DNA of 5,345 nucleotides from Chloroflexota bacterium (GCA_016199425.1 JACQGT010000006.1:1-5345); one strand, 5' to 3'. Positions 1-5,345 are shown, counted from the stretch's first letter. Program-made: numbers and translations. The notes: generated by a model not told the origin, from the sequence alone.

Positions 1-927
1 ATTCTCCTCCTGATAGGCGTGGATGGCGGCCAGCCCGGCCGCGCAGGCCAGGGGGTTGCCGCCGAAGGTGCTGCCGTGCGCGCCCACGAAAAGCGCCTCC
101 TGCACCCGGTCGGTGTAGACAATTGCCCCCATGGGAAAACCAGCGCCCAGCCCCTTGGCCAGGGCGATAATGTCCGGTTGCAGCCCAAAGTGCTGAAAGC
201 CGAACCAACGGCCCGTGCGTCCAAAGCCGGTTTGGATTTCGTCGATGACCAGCAGGCTGCCCCGCGCCCGGCACAATTCCTGCGCCCCCTGCAGAAACTC
301 CGCCTCGCCCAGATTCACGCCGCCTTCCCCCTGCACCACCTCCAGCACGACTGCGGCTGTCTCGTCGCTGATGGCTGCGTCCAGTTCGGCCAGGTCGTTG
401 TATTTGACGTGGCTGACGCCGGGCAACAGTGGCTCGAAGGGCGTGCGATATTTGGGGTTCCACGTCAGGGAGACCGCGCCAATCGTTCGCCCGTGGAAGC
501 TGCCTTTGGCCGCCACAATCCCCGGTCGTCCGGTGGTCAGCCGGGCAAATTTAATCGCGCCGTCGATGGCTTCCGCGCCGCTGTTGGCGATGAAGGCGTG
601 GCGCAGGTGGCCGGGCATCACCCCCATCAGCGCTTCCAGAAAGAGCGCCCGGCTGTCGTTGTTGAAGAAGCCGGGGCAGGCGTGCAGCCGTTGGGCCTGC
701 TCAGTAATCGCCGCGCTCAAGGCCGGGTGTCCATAGCCCAGCATCGCCACCCCCTGGCTGGATGTCAGGTCCAGATAGCGATTGCCCTCGCTGTCGAACA
801 TCCAACAGCCCTCGCCGCCCACCATCACCGTTTCGCCCCGGCGGGCAACTACTCCCGATTCGAATTGTGCTTCGATGGCGGCGTATTGCGTATTGCGTAT
901 TGCGTATTGCGTAGGCTGGTCAGTCAT
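1..927 (-). other. lysJ: LysJ/ArgD-type aminotransferase portion (partial, missing C-terminus)
   Basis: Numbered from the in-frame ATG at 927, 309 residues are visible. Landmarks are the glycine loop SGAEAIDGAIKFAR (116-129), SFHGRT (143-148), SLTWNPKYRTPF (153-164, LysJ-like), VVQGEGGV (197-204), the PLP-ring aspartate D229 in VIDEIQTGFGRTGR, the Schiff-base lysine K258 in LAKGLGAGFPMGA, and GSTFGGNPLA (285-294). All expected catalytic residues up to the window edge are present. It would transaminate LysW-bound aminoadipate (or glutamate) semialdehyde with glutamate, using PLP, in the cytoplasm. Placement after LysZ- and LysY-type genes supports LysJ over a generic aminotransferase, but ArgD-like activity in arginine synthesis cannot be separated. 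Residues 6-16 come from the 7-bp array, and recognisable family sequence begins only at about AIEAQFESGV (17-26). Confidence 0.85.
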
Positions 928-1425
928 TAGTGCTTCTAAGCTCCATCTGTCGTCAGTAGTGATTGGAAGTTCAGAGTAGTTTCCAGTGAAGTAGGGGGCT
1001 TCTTCTTCCCGCAATGTATTTCGTCGCTGGGCCGGGATTATTGCGAGCAGCAGACGACTGATCTCGGCCAATTGCTCGGCCCGATGGGTGAAGACCTTTT
1101 CACCGAGGATGTGACGGCCCAGAAAGTACCAGTTGCGGGCCTCTCGCGCCGACCCCAGAGCGTATTCGTAAAACTGGGCCTGGGCTTTCCCCGAATTCCT
1201 GGAATATCCTTCGGCGATGTTGGCGCTGACCGAACCCACAGCCCGGTAAAGTTGATCGGAGAGTTCCTGAGTGCGTTTGTCCGCGTACAACTTCGTGACA
1301 TCGCTCCAGCTCAAATCCCCCAAAAAGAGCGCCAGTCGGTAAGCCTTCATCCGCCATAGGGGATCGTCCGTAATCGTCTTTGGCACACTCGCCAGCCATT
1401 CATCCATCGACCGAATCGTTGTCAT
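1..1425 (-). CDS. S23/IVP four-helix-bundle domain fused in frame to LysJ/ArgD-type aminotransferase (3' end beyond window)
   Basis: A single uninterrupted frame of 475 visible codons, checked codon by codon. Residues 1-135 are an S23/IVP four-helix-bundle domain with the family signature (QLYRAVGSVSANIAEGYSR at about 58-76, then FYEYALGSARE at 85-95). Residues 136-182 are a linker, part of it encoded by a 7-bp repeat array. From about 183 onward it is a class III PLP aminotransferase. The ATG at 1425 has a strong Shine-Dalgarno sequence (GGGGAGG, 5-nt spacer), so ribosomes starting there should make the fusion. The aminotransferase normally needs about 90 more residues, lying beyond position 1. 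Standalone LysJ might also start at the in-frame ATG at 927, but its ribosome site is weak (GGAG 13 nt upstream). A one-base indel near 930-960 would restore stops, so a sequencing or assembly error must be excluded. The gene follows lysZ by 93 nt. Confidence 0.75.
   Translation of the reverse strand, partial: MTTIRSMDEWLASVPKTITDDPLWRMKAYRLALFLGDLSWSDVTKLYADKRTQELSDQLYRAVGSVSANIAEGYSRNSGKAQAQFYEYALGSAREARNWYFLGRHILGEKVFTHRAEQLAEISRLLLAIIPAQRRNTLREEEAPYFTGNYSELPITTDDRWSLEALMTDQPTQYAIRNTQYAAIEAQFESGVVARRGETVMVGGEGCWMFDSEGNRYLDLTSSQGVAMLGYGHPALSAAITEQAQRLHACPGFFNNDSRALFLEALMGVMPGHLRHAFIANSGAEAIDGAIKFARLTTGRPGIVAAKGSFHGRTIGAVSLTWNPKYRTPFEPLLPGVSHVKYNDLAELDAAISDETAAVVLEVVQGEGGVNLGEAEFLQGAQELCRARGSLLVIDEIQTGFGRTGRWFGFQHFGLQPDIIALAKGLGAGFPMGAIVYTDRVQEALFVGAHGSTFGGNPLACAAGLAAIHAYQEEN
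881..916. repeat. Heptad tandem array A (CGTATTG units), inside the fused coding frame
   Basis: A perfect 7-bp periodicity runs from 881 to 913 (about 4.7 copies of CGTATTG on the plus strand) and closes with a variant unit, CGTAGGC. Positions 886-916 form an imperfect inverted repeat with 1473-1503 (26 of 31 positions match). On the coding (minus) strand the unit is GCAATAC. Because 7 is not a multiple of 3, it is read through all three frames as the cycle A-I-R-N-T-Q-Y with no stop, giving QYAIRNTQYA in the protein. Confidence 0.95.
928..1425 (-). other. S23/IVP-type four-helix-bundle domain
   Basis: This is the N-terminal portion (166 residues) of the fused frame. It resembles the long S23/IVP subfamily: an N-terminal segment around MDEWLASVPKTITDDPLWRM, a helix with YRLALFLGDLSW, the core NIAEGYSR motif, the ALGSARE motif, an aromatic NWYFLGRHILG helix, and a last helix ending LLLAIIPAQRR with an acidic tail (REEEAPYF). 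Relatives occur inside intervening sequences of 23S rRNA genes, and the Avd accessory protein of diversity-generating retroelements shares the fold. They form basic oligomeric bundles proposed to bind nucleic acid; no enzymatic activity is established. Normally they are free-standing proteins. It is flanked by inverted 7-bp repeat arms (881-916 and 1473-1505), which suggests it arrived as cargo of a repeat element. Assignment to the family is firm; function is unknown. Confidence 0.88.
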
Positions 1426-1430
1426 TACGT

Positions 1431-1437
1431 CCTCCCC
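1431..1437 (-). promoter_or_regulatory. Strong ribosome binding site of the S23-LysJ frame
   Basis: The minus strand reads GGGGAGG ending 5 nt before the ATG at 1425. It is the strongest Shine-Dalgarno match among the genes here and fixes the start of the S23 domain. By contrast, the internal ATG at 927 has only GGAG at 13 nt, which favours the fused product. Confidence 0.8.
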
Positions 1438-1472
1438 TACCTGTGATCTTCACATATCAAACCGACGCCACT

Positions 1473-1505
1473 GCTTACGTAATACGAAATACGAAATACG
1501 AAATC
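1473..1505. repeat. Heptad tandem array B (CGTATTT units), upstream of the S23 gene
   Basis: On the minus strand this reads as CGTATTT units, then CGTATTA, then the variant terminal unit CGTAAGC facing the S23 gene. The plus strand shows TACGAAA three times. It lies in the 93-nt gap between lysZ (stop at 1519) and the S23 start (1425). It is the inverted partner of array A: each unit differs from the A unit by one base, and both close with a CGTARGC unit on the inner side. Confidence 0.93.
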
Positions 1506-1518
1506 AGCAGTCGGCCCA

Positions 1519-2322
<804 letters not shown>

Positions 2323-2332
2323 GGCAAATTTG

Positions 2333-2338
2333 TCTCCT
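2333..2338 (-). promoter_or_regulatory. Ribosome binding site that fixes the lysZ start
   Basis: AGGAGA on the minus strand lies 10 nt before the ATG at 2322. An upstream in-frame ATG at 2346 precedes this site and would add MLSGDKFA, which has no counterpart in the family, so the downstream start is preferred. Confidence 0.7.
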
Positions 2339-2358
2339 GATAGCATTTTTTTGCATAG

Positions 2359-2420
2359 GAAACGTGAAGCGTGAAACGTGAGAAGGTCCGATTGATCTCA
2401 CGTTTCACGTTTCACGTCTC
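2359..2420. repeat. Heptad-repeat hairpin element C (CGTGAAA units, 14-nt loop)
   Basis: The arms 2359-2382 and 2397-2420 are inverted copies of CGTGAAA-type units matching at 22 of 24 positions, with loop 2383-2396. Each arm ends at the loop with CGTGAG. The low-coordinate arm has one CGTGAAG unit, and the other arm's outer end reads GAGACGT. The structure sits between the two-helix membrane protein gene and lysZ, and the high-coordinate arm overlaps the former's 3' end. It lacks a following U-tract on either strand, so it is not a typical intrinsic terminator. It could stall, process or stabilise the operon mRNA. Confidence 0.93.
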
Positions 2421-2940
2421 GTACCACAAAACTGTCGGGATTCTCCAATAGCTTCCCAATCCACTCCCGCACCGCCTCCTCATCCGCCCGGCCTCTGCTC
2501 TGCTGAAAGCGTACCAGCAGCGTACCGGTCAGGGGTAACAAGGCGACGAGCAGAACGGGCAGGGCGTCAGCCCCGGTGGATTCCGGTGTGGCGCGCTGGG
2601 CCGCGACCACCAGAAAGACCAGCGCCAGCAGACTGCTCAGCCCGATCCAGGCGGCCGTGTAGAGCCGGGTCATGGGATGCATCTGGAAATGGCCGGAAAG
2701 CCGGCTACCCGTCGCTGTCTCTGTGACGACGCCGTAAAAGATCGGCGCAAAGCTGCCCCGACTGACCGCATAGCCCCGGCTGCGCCAAAGCTTCACGCCG
2801 TTGCCCTCCACTTTGCCCCGGAATTCGTCGGAAAAGCCCACCTGTAAATGGGCCAACGCCGTCCCAGATGCCAATGGGCTGTCGATCTCCACCCGGTTTC
2901 GGCTGGGCGTCCACAACAGCCCTGGCAGCGTACTCGCCAA
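2398..2940 (-). CDS. Hypothetical two-helix membrane protein
   Basis: A 180-residue protein I cannot assign to a named family. Residues 1-92 look soluble and beta-rich, with aromatic and glycine-rich stretches (VEGNGVKLWRSRGYAVSRGS, SRLSGHFQMHP). Two hydrophobic segments follow at about 94-114 and 126-144, then a charged segment with a probable amphipathic helix (EEAVREWIGKLLENP, 154-168). It starts with TTG at 2940, supported by GGAG 8 nt upstream and by being only 3 nt after the DUF402 stop, which implies translational coupling. No signal peptide is seen; the membrane segments suggest a cytoplasmic-membrane protein with its N-terminal domain on one face. The last seven residues (RDVKRET) and the stop codon are encoded by the hairpin arm 2397-2420, so the native C-terminus has probably been altered. 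Function is unknown. Confidence 0.72.
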   Translation of the reverse strand: MASTLPGLLWTPSRNRVEIDSPLASGTALAHLQVGFSDEFRGKVEGNGVKLWRSRGYAVSRGSFAPIFYGVVTETATGSRLSGHFQMHPMTRLYTAAWIGLSSLLALVFLVVAAQRATPESTGADALPVLLVALLPLTGTLLVRFQQSRGRADEEAVREWIGKLLENPDSFVVRDVKRET

Positions 2941-2943
2941 TCC

Positions 2944-3444
2944 CTACGCTCCAATCCCATTGATTTGCGCCAGAGCCGCTTTGGGCGGCAACCCTGCCTG
3001 CCAACGCTGGACAAGCGCGTGTGCCTCAGCCGCGGCCGCGTAACAACGGGCCTGCAATTCGGCGGGATAGCCGTACTTCTCGACTGCTTCGGCAAATTCA
3101 TCCTCATCCACCAGCCGGGGGCCGTCGATGCTGGTCACGTCCAGTTCGTAGTCGATGTACCTGGCGACGCCATCCCTCAGTTCGACAGGGCTGGCGATGT
3201 GGGCGTAGATTTCGAGCAGATGGCCGTCGGGATCGACCACTTCCAGCAGATTGAACCAGCGGTCGTACCAGCAGTAGTGGTAGACGTCATTCTTGGCCCG
3301 CCACATCCTTCGGTGATCCCAAATGAGCGTGGCCCGGGGCGAAAGCAGCACAAACCCCGTGGGCAGTTGAGCCACCAGTTGCGTCGGGTGATGACGATAG
3401 CAGAAGCCGTCGTGTTTGAGTTGTCGGAGGGTGATATCTCTCAT
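2944..3444 (-). CDS. DUF402 (FomD/NtdP-like) protein
   Basis: A 166-residue protein with the DUF402 pattern: WYDRWFNLLEVVDPDG (59-74), IYAHIASPVEL (79-89), the acidic block YIDYELDV (96-103), and LVDEDEFAEAVEKYGYP (111-127). The clustered D98, E100, D102, D113, D115 and E116 fit the metal-binding carboxylates of this fold. Characterised relatives hydrolyse nucleotides or nucleotide esters (NtdP nucleoside tri/diphosphatase; FomD, a CMP-ester hydrolase of fosfomycin synthesis), so a metal-dependent phosphohydrolase is plausible, but the substrate is unknown. The ATG at 3444 is chosen because family homology begins there. It has no clear ribosome site. A TTG at 3540 in the same frame would add 32 unlike residues and overlap the preceding gene. 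The next gene begins 3 nt after its stop. Confidence 0.76.
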   Translation of the reverse strand: MRDITLRQLKHDGFCYRHHPTQLVAQLPTGFVLLSPRATLIWDHRRMWRAKNDVYHYCWYDRWFNLLEVVDPDGHLLEIYAHIASPVELRDGVARYIDYELDVTSIDGPRLVDEDEFAEAVEKYGYPAELQARCYAAAAEAHALVQRWQAGLPPKAALAQINGIGA

Positions 3445-3517
3445 TGCGTTTGAGAACACGGATTTCAGAATTGACGGATTTGTTTGTTGCCAGAGTCGGA
3501 CAAATCGGCAAATTTTG
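3445..3517. other. Short gap with a weak direct repeat
   Basis: This spacer lies between the PlsY-like stop and the DUF402 start. On the minus strand AAATCCGT occurs twice with a 16-nt offset (about 3455-3479) just before the DUF402 start. No promoter, terminator or ribosome site is convincing. It may be a decayed dispersed repeat. Confidence 0.35.
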
Positions 3518-4099
3518 TTATCTGTGTTCCCCCCTCCCAAAAAGCGAACGGATGTGCCGCCGAAAGGCCCAGAGCATCACCCCAATAACGAGCAGCAGTC
3601 CGACCAGTTCAGCGGTCGGTCGGGCCAGCAGCAGCAGAGTGGGCGCAGCAATGAGCAACGCTACCAGCCCAGCCAGGGAACGTTTTCGTGTAGCCAAATA
3701 AAGGATCAACGAAATGCCGCCTACAATTCCAATCAGCGGTGGATCCAGGGCAACGAAGCCGCCGATGGCTGTGGCGAATCCTTCCCCGCCCCGCCAGCCC
3801 ATCTGCACGGGCCAGATGTGACCGATGACCGCAGCGGGCACAGCCAGACCCATCGCCCACAGATCGCCGCCGGTCAGCCAACCGGCCAGGAGTACGGCCA
3901 GAGCGCCCTTGCCCACATCACCCATCAGCGCTATGACAAACCCCCACTTGCCCAATACCCGCCCGGCGTTTGTCGCCCCCGCGTTGCCGCTGCCGTGTAC
4001 ACGCACATCCTCCCCCGTCCGCCAGCGCACCAGATAGTAGGCGCTGGAGAAACAGCCGAGAAGGTAGGAGAGGAGGAGGGAAGTGATTGTTGACGCCAT
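3518..4099 (-). CDS. Divergent PlsY-like membrane protein (glycerol-3-phosphate acyltransferase family)
   Basis: A 193-residue, very hydrophobic protein of PlsY length with several membrane segments. Family blocks are an N-terminal helix (LLLSYLLGCFSSAYYLVRW, 8-26), motif 1 as GSGNAGATNAGRVLG (36-50; usual form GSGNPGATN), motif 2 as GDVGKG (60-65), and motif 3 as GHIWPVQMGWRGGEGFAT (93-110). PlsY transfers acyl groups from acyl-phosphate to glycerol-3-phosphate to make lysophosphatidate. Here motif 3's usual GGKG is GGEG (E106) and the C-terminal HRxNIxRL-type block reads FRRHIRSLF (179-187), so normal PlsY activity is doubtful. The ATG at 4099 is chosen because AGGA lies 12 nt upstream and the sequence further upstream is only the repeat hairpin. 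It sits 86 nt after lysY. Calling it the cell's main PlsY would be unsafe. Confidence 0.8.
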   Translation of the reverse strand: MASTITSLLLSYLLGCFSSAYYLVRWRTGEDVRVHGSGNAGATNAGRVLGKWGFVIALMGDVGKGALAVLLAGWLTGGDLWAMGLAVPAAVIGHIWPVQMGWRGGEGFATAIGGFVALDPPLIGIVGGISLILYLATRKRSLAGLVALLIAAPTLLLLARPTAELVGLLLVIGVMLWAFRRHIRSLFGRGEHR

Positions 4100-4118
4100 A
4101 GGTGATTCTTGTCCTGCC

Positions 4119-4187
4119 GATGCGTGAAACGTGAAACGTGAGATCACCCGAACCCTCTCACGTTTCACGTTTCACGTTTCACGCATC
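4119..4187. repeat. Heptad-repeat hairpin element D (CGTGAAA units)
   Basis: The left arm (4119-4142) and right arm (4157-4187) are inverted CGTGAAA arrays. The right arm has one unit more than the left. Two pairings are possible: 23 perfect base pairs anchored at the outer ends (4119-4141 with 4165-4187), or 20 perfect base pairs anchored at the inner CGTGAG/CTCACG with a 14-nt loop (4143-4156). The right edge overlaps the lysY stop codon (4186-4188). The loop matches that of element C in reverse orientation at 10 of 14 positions. Confidence 0.95.
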
Positions 4188-5244
4188 AGATCGGATGCAA
4201 CCCCGCAAAGCCCAGCCCCGTCGTCTCCTCCCAGCCCAGCATCAGATTCATACACTGGACGGCTGTGCCGGCCGCGCCTTTCATCAGATTGTCGATGGCG
4301 CTGATGGCGACGACGCGACGGGTGGTTTCGTCGAATTCGAAGCCCACATCCGCGTAGTTGCTGCCGCTAAGAATCTTCGGCTCCGGATAACGGTAGATGC
4401 CCGTTTTTTCTTTGACCAGACGCACGAAGGGTTCGTCCCGGTAGACCTGGCGATAGGCCCGCCACAGGTCGCGTTCGGCCACGCCTTCCTTCACAAAAGC
4501 GTGGGCTGTGGCCAGCACGCCCCGTACATTGTCCACGGCGGTGGCGCTCAGATGGACGTTGGCCGTGCTGCCGGTGGCGCGGATGGCTTGCAACACCTCC
4601 GCGGTGTGGCGGTGGCCGGTGGGGGCAAAGCTGCGCATGACACCGGCCCGCTCCGGGTGGTGGGTGCTGTCGCTGGAGCTGTTGCCCCCTTCGCTGCTGC
4701 CAACCTTCAGTTCGCAGATCACATCTCGGCTGTCGTCCACCAGCCCCGCCACGAATAGGGGCCAGATGGCGAGAACCGTGGCCGTGGCGTTGCAGCCTAC
4801 GCCGCTGACGTAGCGCGTGCCCCGGATGGCTTCCCGGTGCAGCTCGGGCAGGCCGTAGACAAAACGATCCAGCCAGGCCGGGTTGGCGTGGGGCTTGCCA
4901 TACCAGCGCGGGTAATCGTCCGGGTTGCGCAAACGGAAGTCCGCGCTCAGGTCGATCACTCGCGGGGCCAGGGCGGCAAACTCCTCGATGCGGCCCATTG
5001 CGCCGCCGTGGGGCAGGCCGGTTACGAGAATGTCACACGCCTCCAGCTCGCTGGCGCTGACGAATTGCAGCTTTGTCCGCCCGCGCAGGTTGGGGTGGGT
5101 AAAGTGGACAAAGTTGCCCGCGTTGCGCTCGCTGGTCGCTTGGGCCATCTCCACCTGGGGATGGTCCAGCAGCAGGCGCAGCAACTCCCCGCCCGCATAG
5201 CCCGACGCGCCGAGGATGGAAACGCGTGTTTTGGATGCTGTCAT
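4186..5244 (-). CDS. lysY: [LysW]-aminoadipyl/glutamyl phosphate reductase (LysY/ArgC type)
   Basis: A 352-residue NADPH-dependent reductase that converts the LysW-bound acyl phosphate made by LysZ into the semialdehyde used by LysJ. It has an N-terminal nucleotide-binding fold with GASGYAGGELLRLL (12-25), HPNLRG (50-55), LPHG (77-80), VIDLSADFRL (96-105) and YGLPELHR (130-137). The catalytic cysteine is C151 in GCNATATVLA and the catalytic histidine is H211 in PTGHRHTAEV. KVGSSEGG (180-187) replaces the GVSGAGR-type loop of standard ArgC and is typical of the LysW-dependent branch, as is the YRYPEPK block near the C-terminus. Length is normal for the family and no key residue is missing. The ATG at 5244 has AGGA 8 nt upstream. 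It is the first gene of the visible cluster. Lysine versus arginine use is unresolved. Confidence 0.9.
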   Translation of the reverse strand: MTASKTRVSILGASGYAGGELLRLLLDHPQVEMAQATSERNAGNFVHFTHPNLRGRTKLQFVSASELEACDILVTGLPHGGAMGRIEEFAALAPRVIDLSADFRLRNPDDYPRWYGKPHANPAWLDRFVYGLPELHREAIRGTRYVSGVGCNATATVLAIWPLFVAGLVDDSRDVICELKVGSSEGGNSSSDSTHHPERAGVMRSFAPTGHRHTAEVLQAIRATGSTANVHLSATAVDNVRGVLATAHAFVKEGVAERDLWRAYRQVYRDEPFVRLVKEKTGIYRYPEPKILSGSNYADVGFEFDETTRRVVAISAIDNLMKGAAGTAVQCMNLMLGWEETTGLGFAGLHPI

Positions 5245-5345
5245 CGCGCAAATCCTTTTTATGCAAAAATCGACGGCCTATGCGTTAGTTGCTCGGCCAA
5301 AAACGTGACCCGTGACTTGTACTGAGCTTGTCGAATGGCTTGTGG
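5245..5345. other. Region upstream of lysY with degenerate heptads and a common dispersed motif
   Basis: A short degenerate heptad run is visible at 5300-5320 (AAAACGT, GACCCGT, GACTTGT on the plus strand, i.e. CGTGACC/CGTGACT phasing). It is followed at 5321-5335 by ACTGAGCTTGTCGAA, which I recall as a frequent dispersed motif in environmental bacterial genomes. Any second arm would lie beyond the window. An AT-rich stretch at 5255-5270 just upstream of the lysY ribosome site could contain a promoter, but I cannot identify paired -35 and -10 boxes with confidence. Confidence 0.5.

Larger units (their letters stand above)
881..1505 (-). mobile_element. Putative heptad-repeat element carrying an S23/IVP gene
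   Basis: Inverted heptad arrays bracket a 556-nt interior (917-1472) that holds the S23/IVP start codon, its ribosome site and nearly the whole domain. The layout matches the two short hairpin elements at 2359-2420 and 4119-4187: tandem CGTNNNN units pointing inward with an altered inner unit, but with a gene where those have a 14-nt loop. No transposase is present and I see no target-site duplication, so mobility is inferred from architecture only. The outer edges are uncertain by several bases. Confidence 0.45.

Noticed and set aside
19..930. Long plus-strand open frame opposite the aminotransferase
   Set aside because: It is the antisense shadow of a clear PLP-enzyme frame, has no recognisable domain, and reflects high GC.
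928..1425. Diversity-generating retroelement (S23 domain as Avd)
   Set aside because: No reverse transcriptase, no template/variable repeat pair, and the sequence fits the free-standing S23/IVP group better than Avd.
881..1505. CRISPR array
   Set aside because: The units are contiguous 7-mers without spacers and no cas genes are present.
881..1505. Target-site duplication around the S23 element
   Set aside because: I compared the bases outside both arms and found no convincing direct repeat; the outer edges are too vague to define one.
2359..2420. Hairpin C as a rho-independent terminator
   Set aside because: No U-tract follows the stem on either strand, and the stem is an A/T-interspersed repeat. 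The same holds for hairpin D.
2848..3453. Plus-strand open frame opposite the DUF402 gene and neighbour
   Set aside because: It spans two well-supported minus-strand genes and its translation resembles no family I know.
3445..3540. TTG start at 3540 for the DUF402 gene
   Set aside because: It overlaps the preceding gene, and the purine-rich GGGAGGGGGG lies after, not before, that codon. The added residues do not look like DUF402.
4100..4168. Upstream ATG extending the PlsY-like protein by 23 residues
   Set aside because: The extension is translated hairpin repeat (ISRFTFHAS), and a ribosome site fits the start at 4099.
4837..5325. Plus-strand open frame opposite lysY
   Set aside because: Shadow of the reductase; low-complexity composition and no ribosome site.

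Overview
The window is a run of minus-strand genes from a GC-rich bacterium, most likely a Chloroflexota (Anaerolineae/Caldilineae-like) lineage. That placement is an inference from three things: LysW-type amino-acid biosynthesis genes, a long-tailed four-helix-bundle (S23/IVP) protein, and abundant 7-bp tandem-repeat arrays between genes. I have no taxonomic search behind it.

In transcription order (high to low coordinates) the genes are: lysY/argC-type reductase (5244-4186), a divergent PlsY-like membrane acyltransferase (4099-3518), a DUF402/FomD-like protein (3444-2944), a two-helix membrane protein of unknown function (2940-2398), lysZ/argB-type kinase (2322-1519), and one open frame (1425 to the window edge) joining an S23/IVP four-helix-bundle domain to a LysJ/ArgD-type PLP aminotransferase. 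LysZ, LysY and LysJ would catalyse successive phosphorylation, reduction and transamination of a LysW-bound intermediate in lysine (aminoadipate) or arginine/ornithine synthesis. LysW, LysX and LysK are not in the window. No convincing plus-strand gene is present.

The gene gaps are filled by arrays of 7-bp units of the form CGT plus four bases. Two (2359-2420, 4119-4187) are long hairpins with 14-nt loops. Their loops match at 10 of 14 positions when one is reverse-complemented, so they look like two copies of one element in opposite orientations. A third pair (881-916 and 1473-1505, units CGTATTG / CGTATTT) is also inverted, but encloses the S23/IVP coding region. In all of these arms the loop-side unit is an altered version of the array unit. 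I read this as a dispersed heptad-repeat element family with one copy carrying an S23 gene.

That copy sits at the 5' end of lysJ. The S23 frame runs without a stop through the repeat arm into LysJ, and the only plausible separate LysJ start codon (927) also lies inside the element. Other oddities are a Lys-to-Thr change in the kinase's first glycine-rich motif, loss of conserved residues in two PlsY motifs, and a repeat arm that supplies the last residues and stop codon of the two-helix membrane protein.
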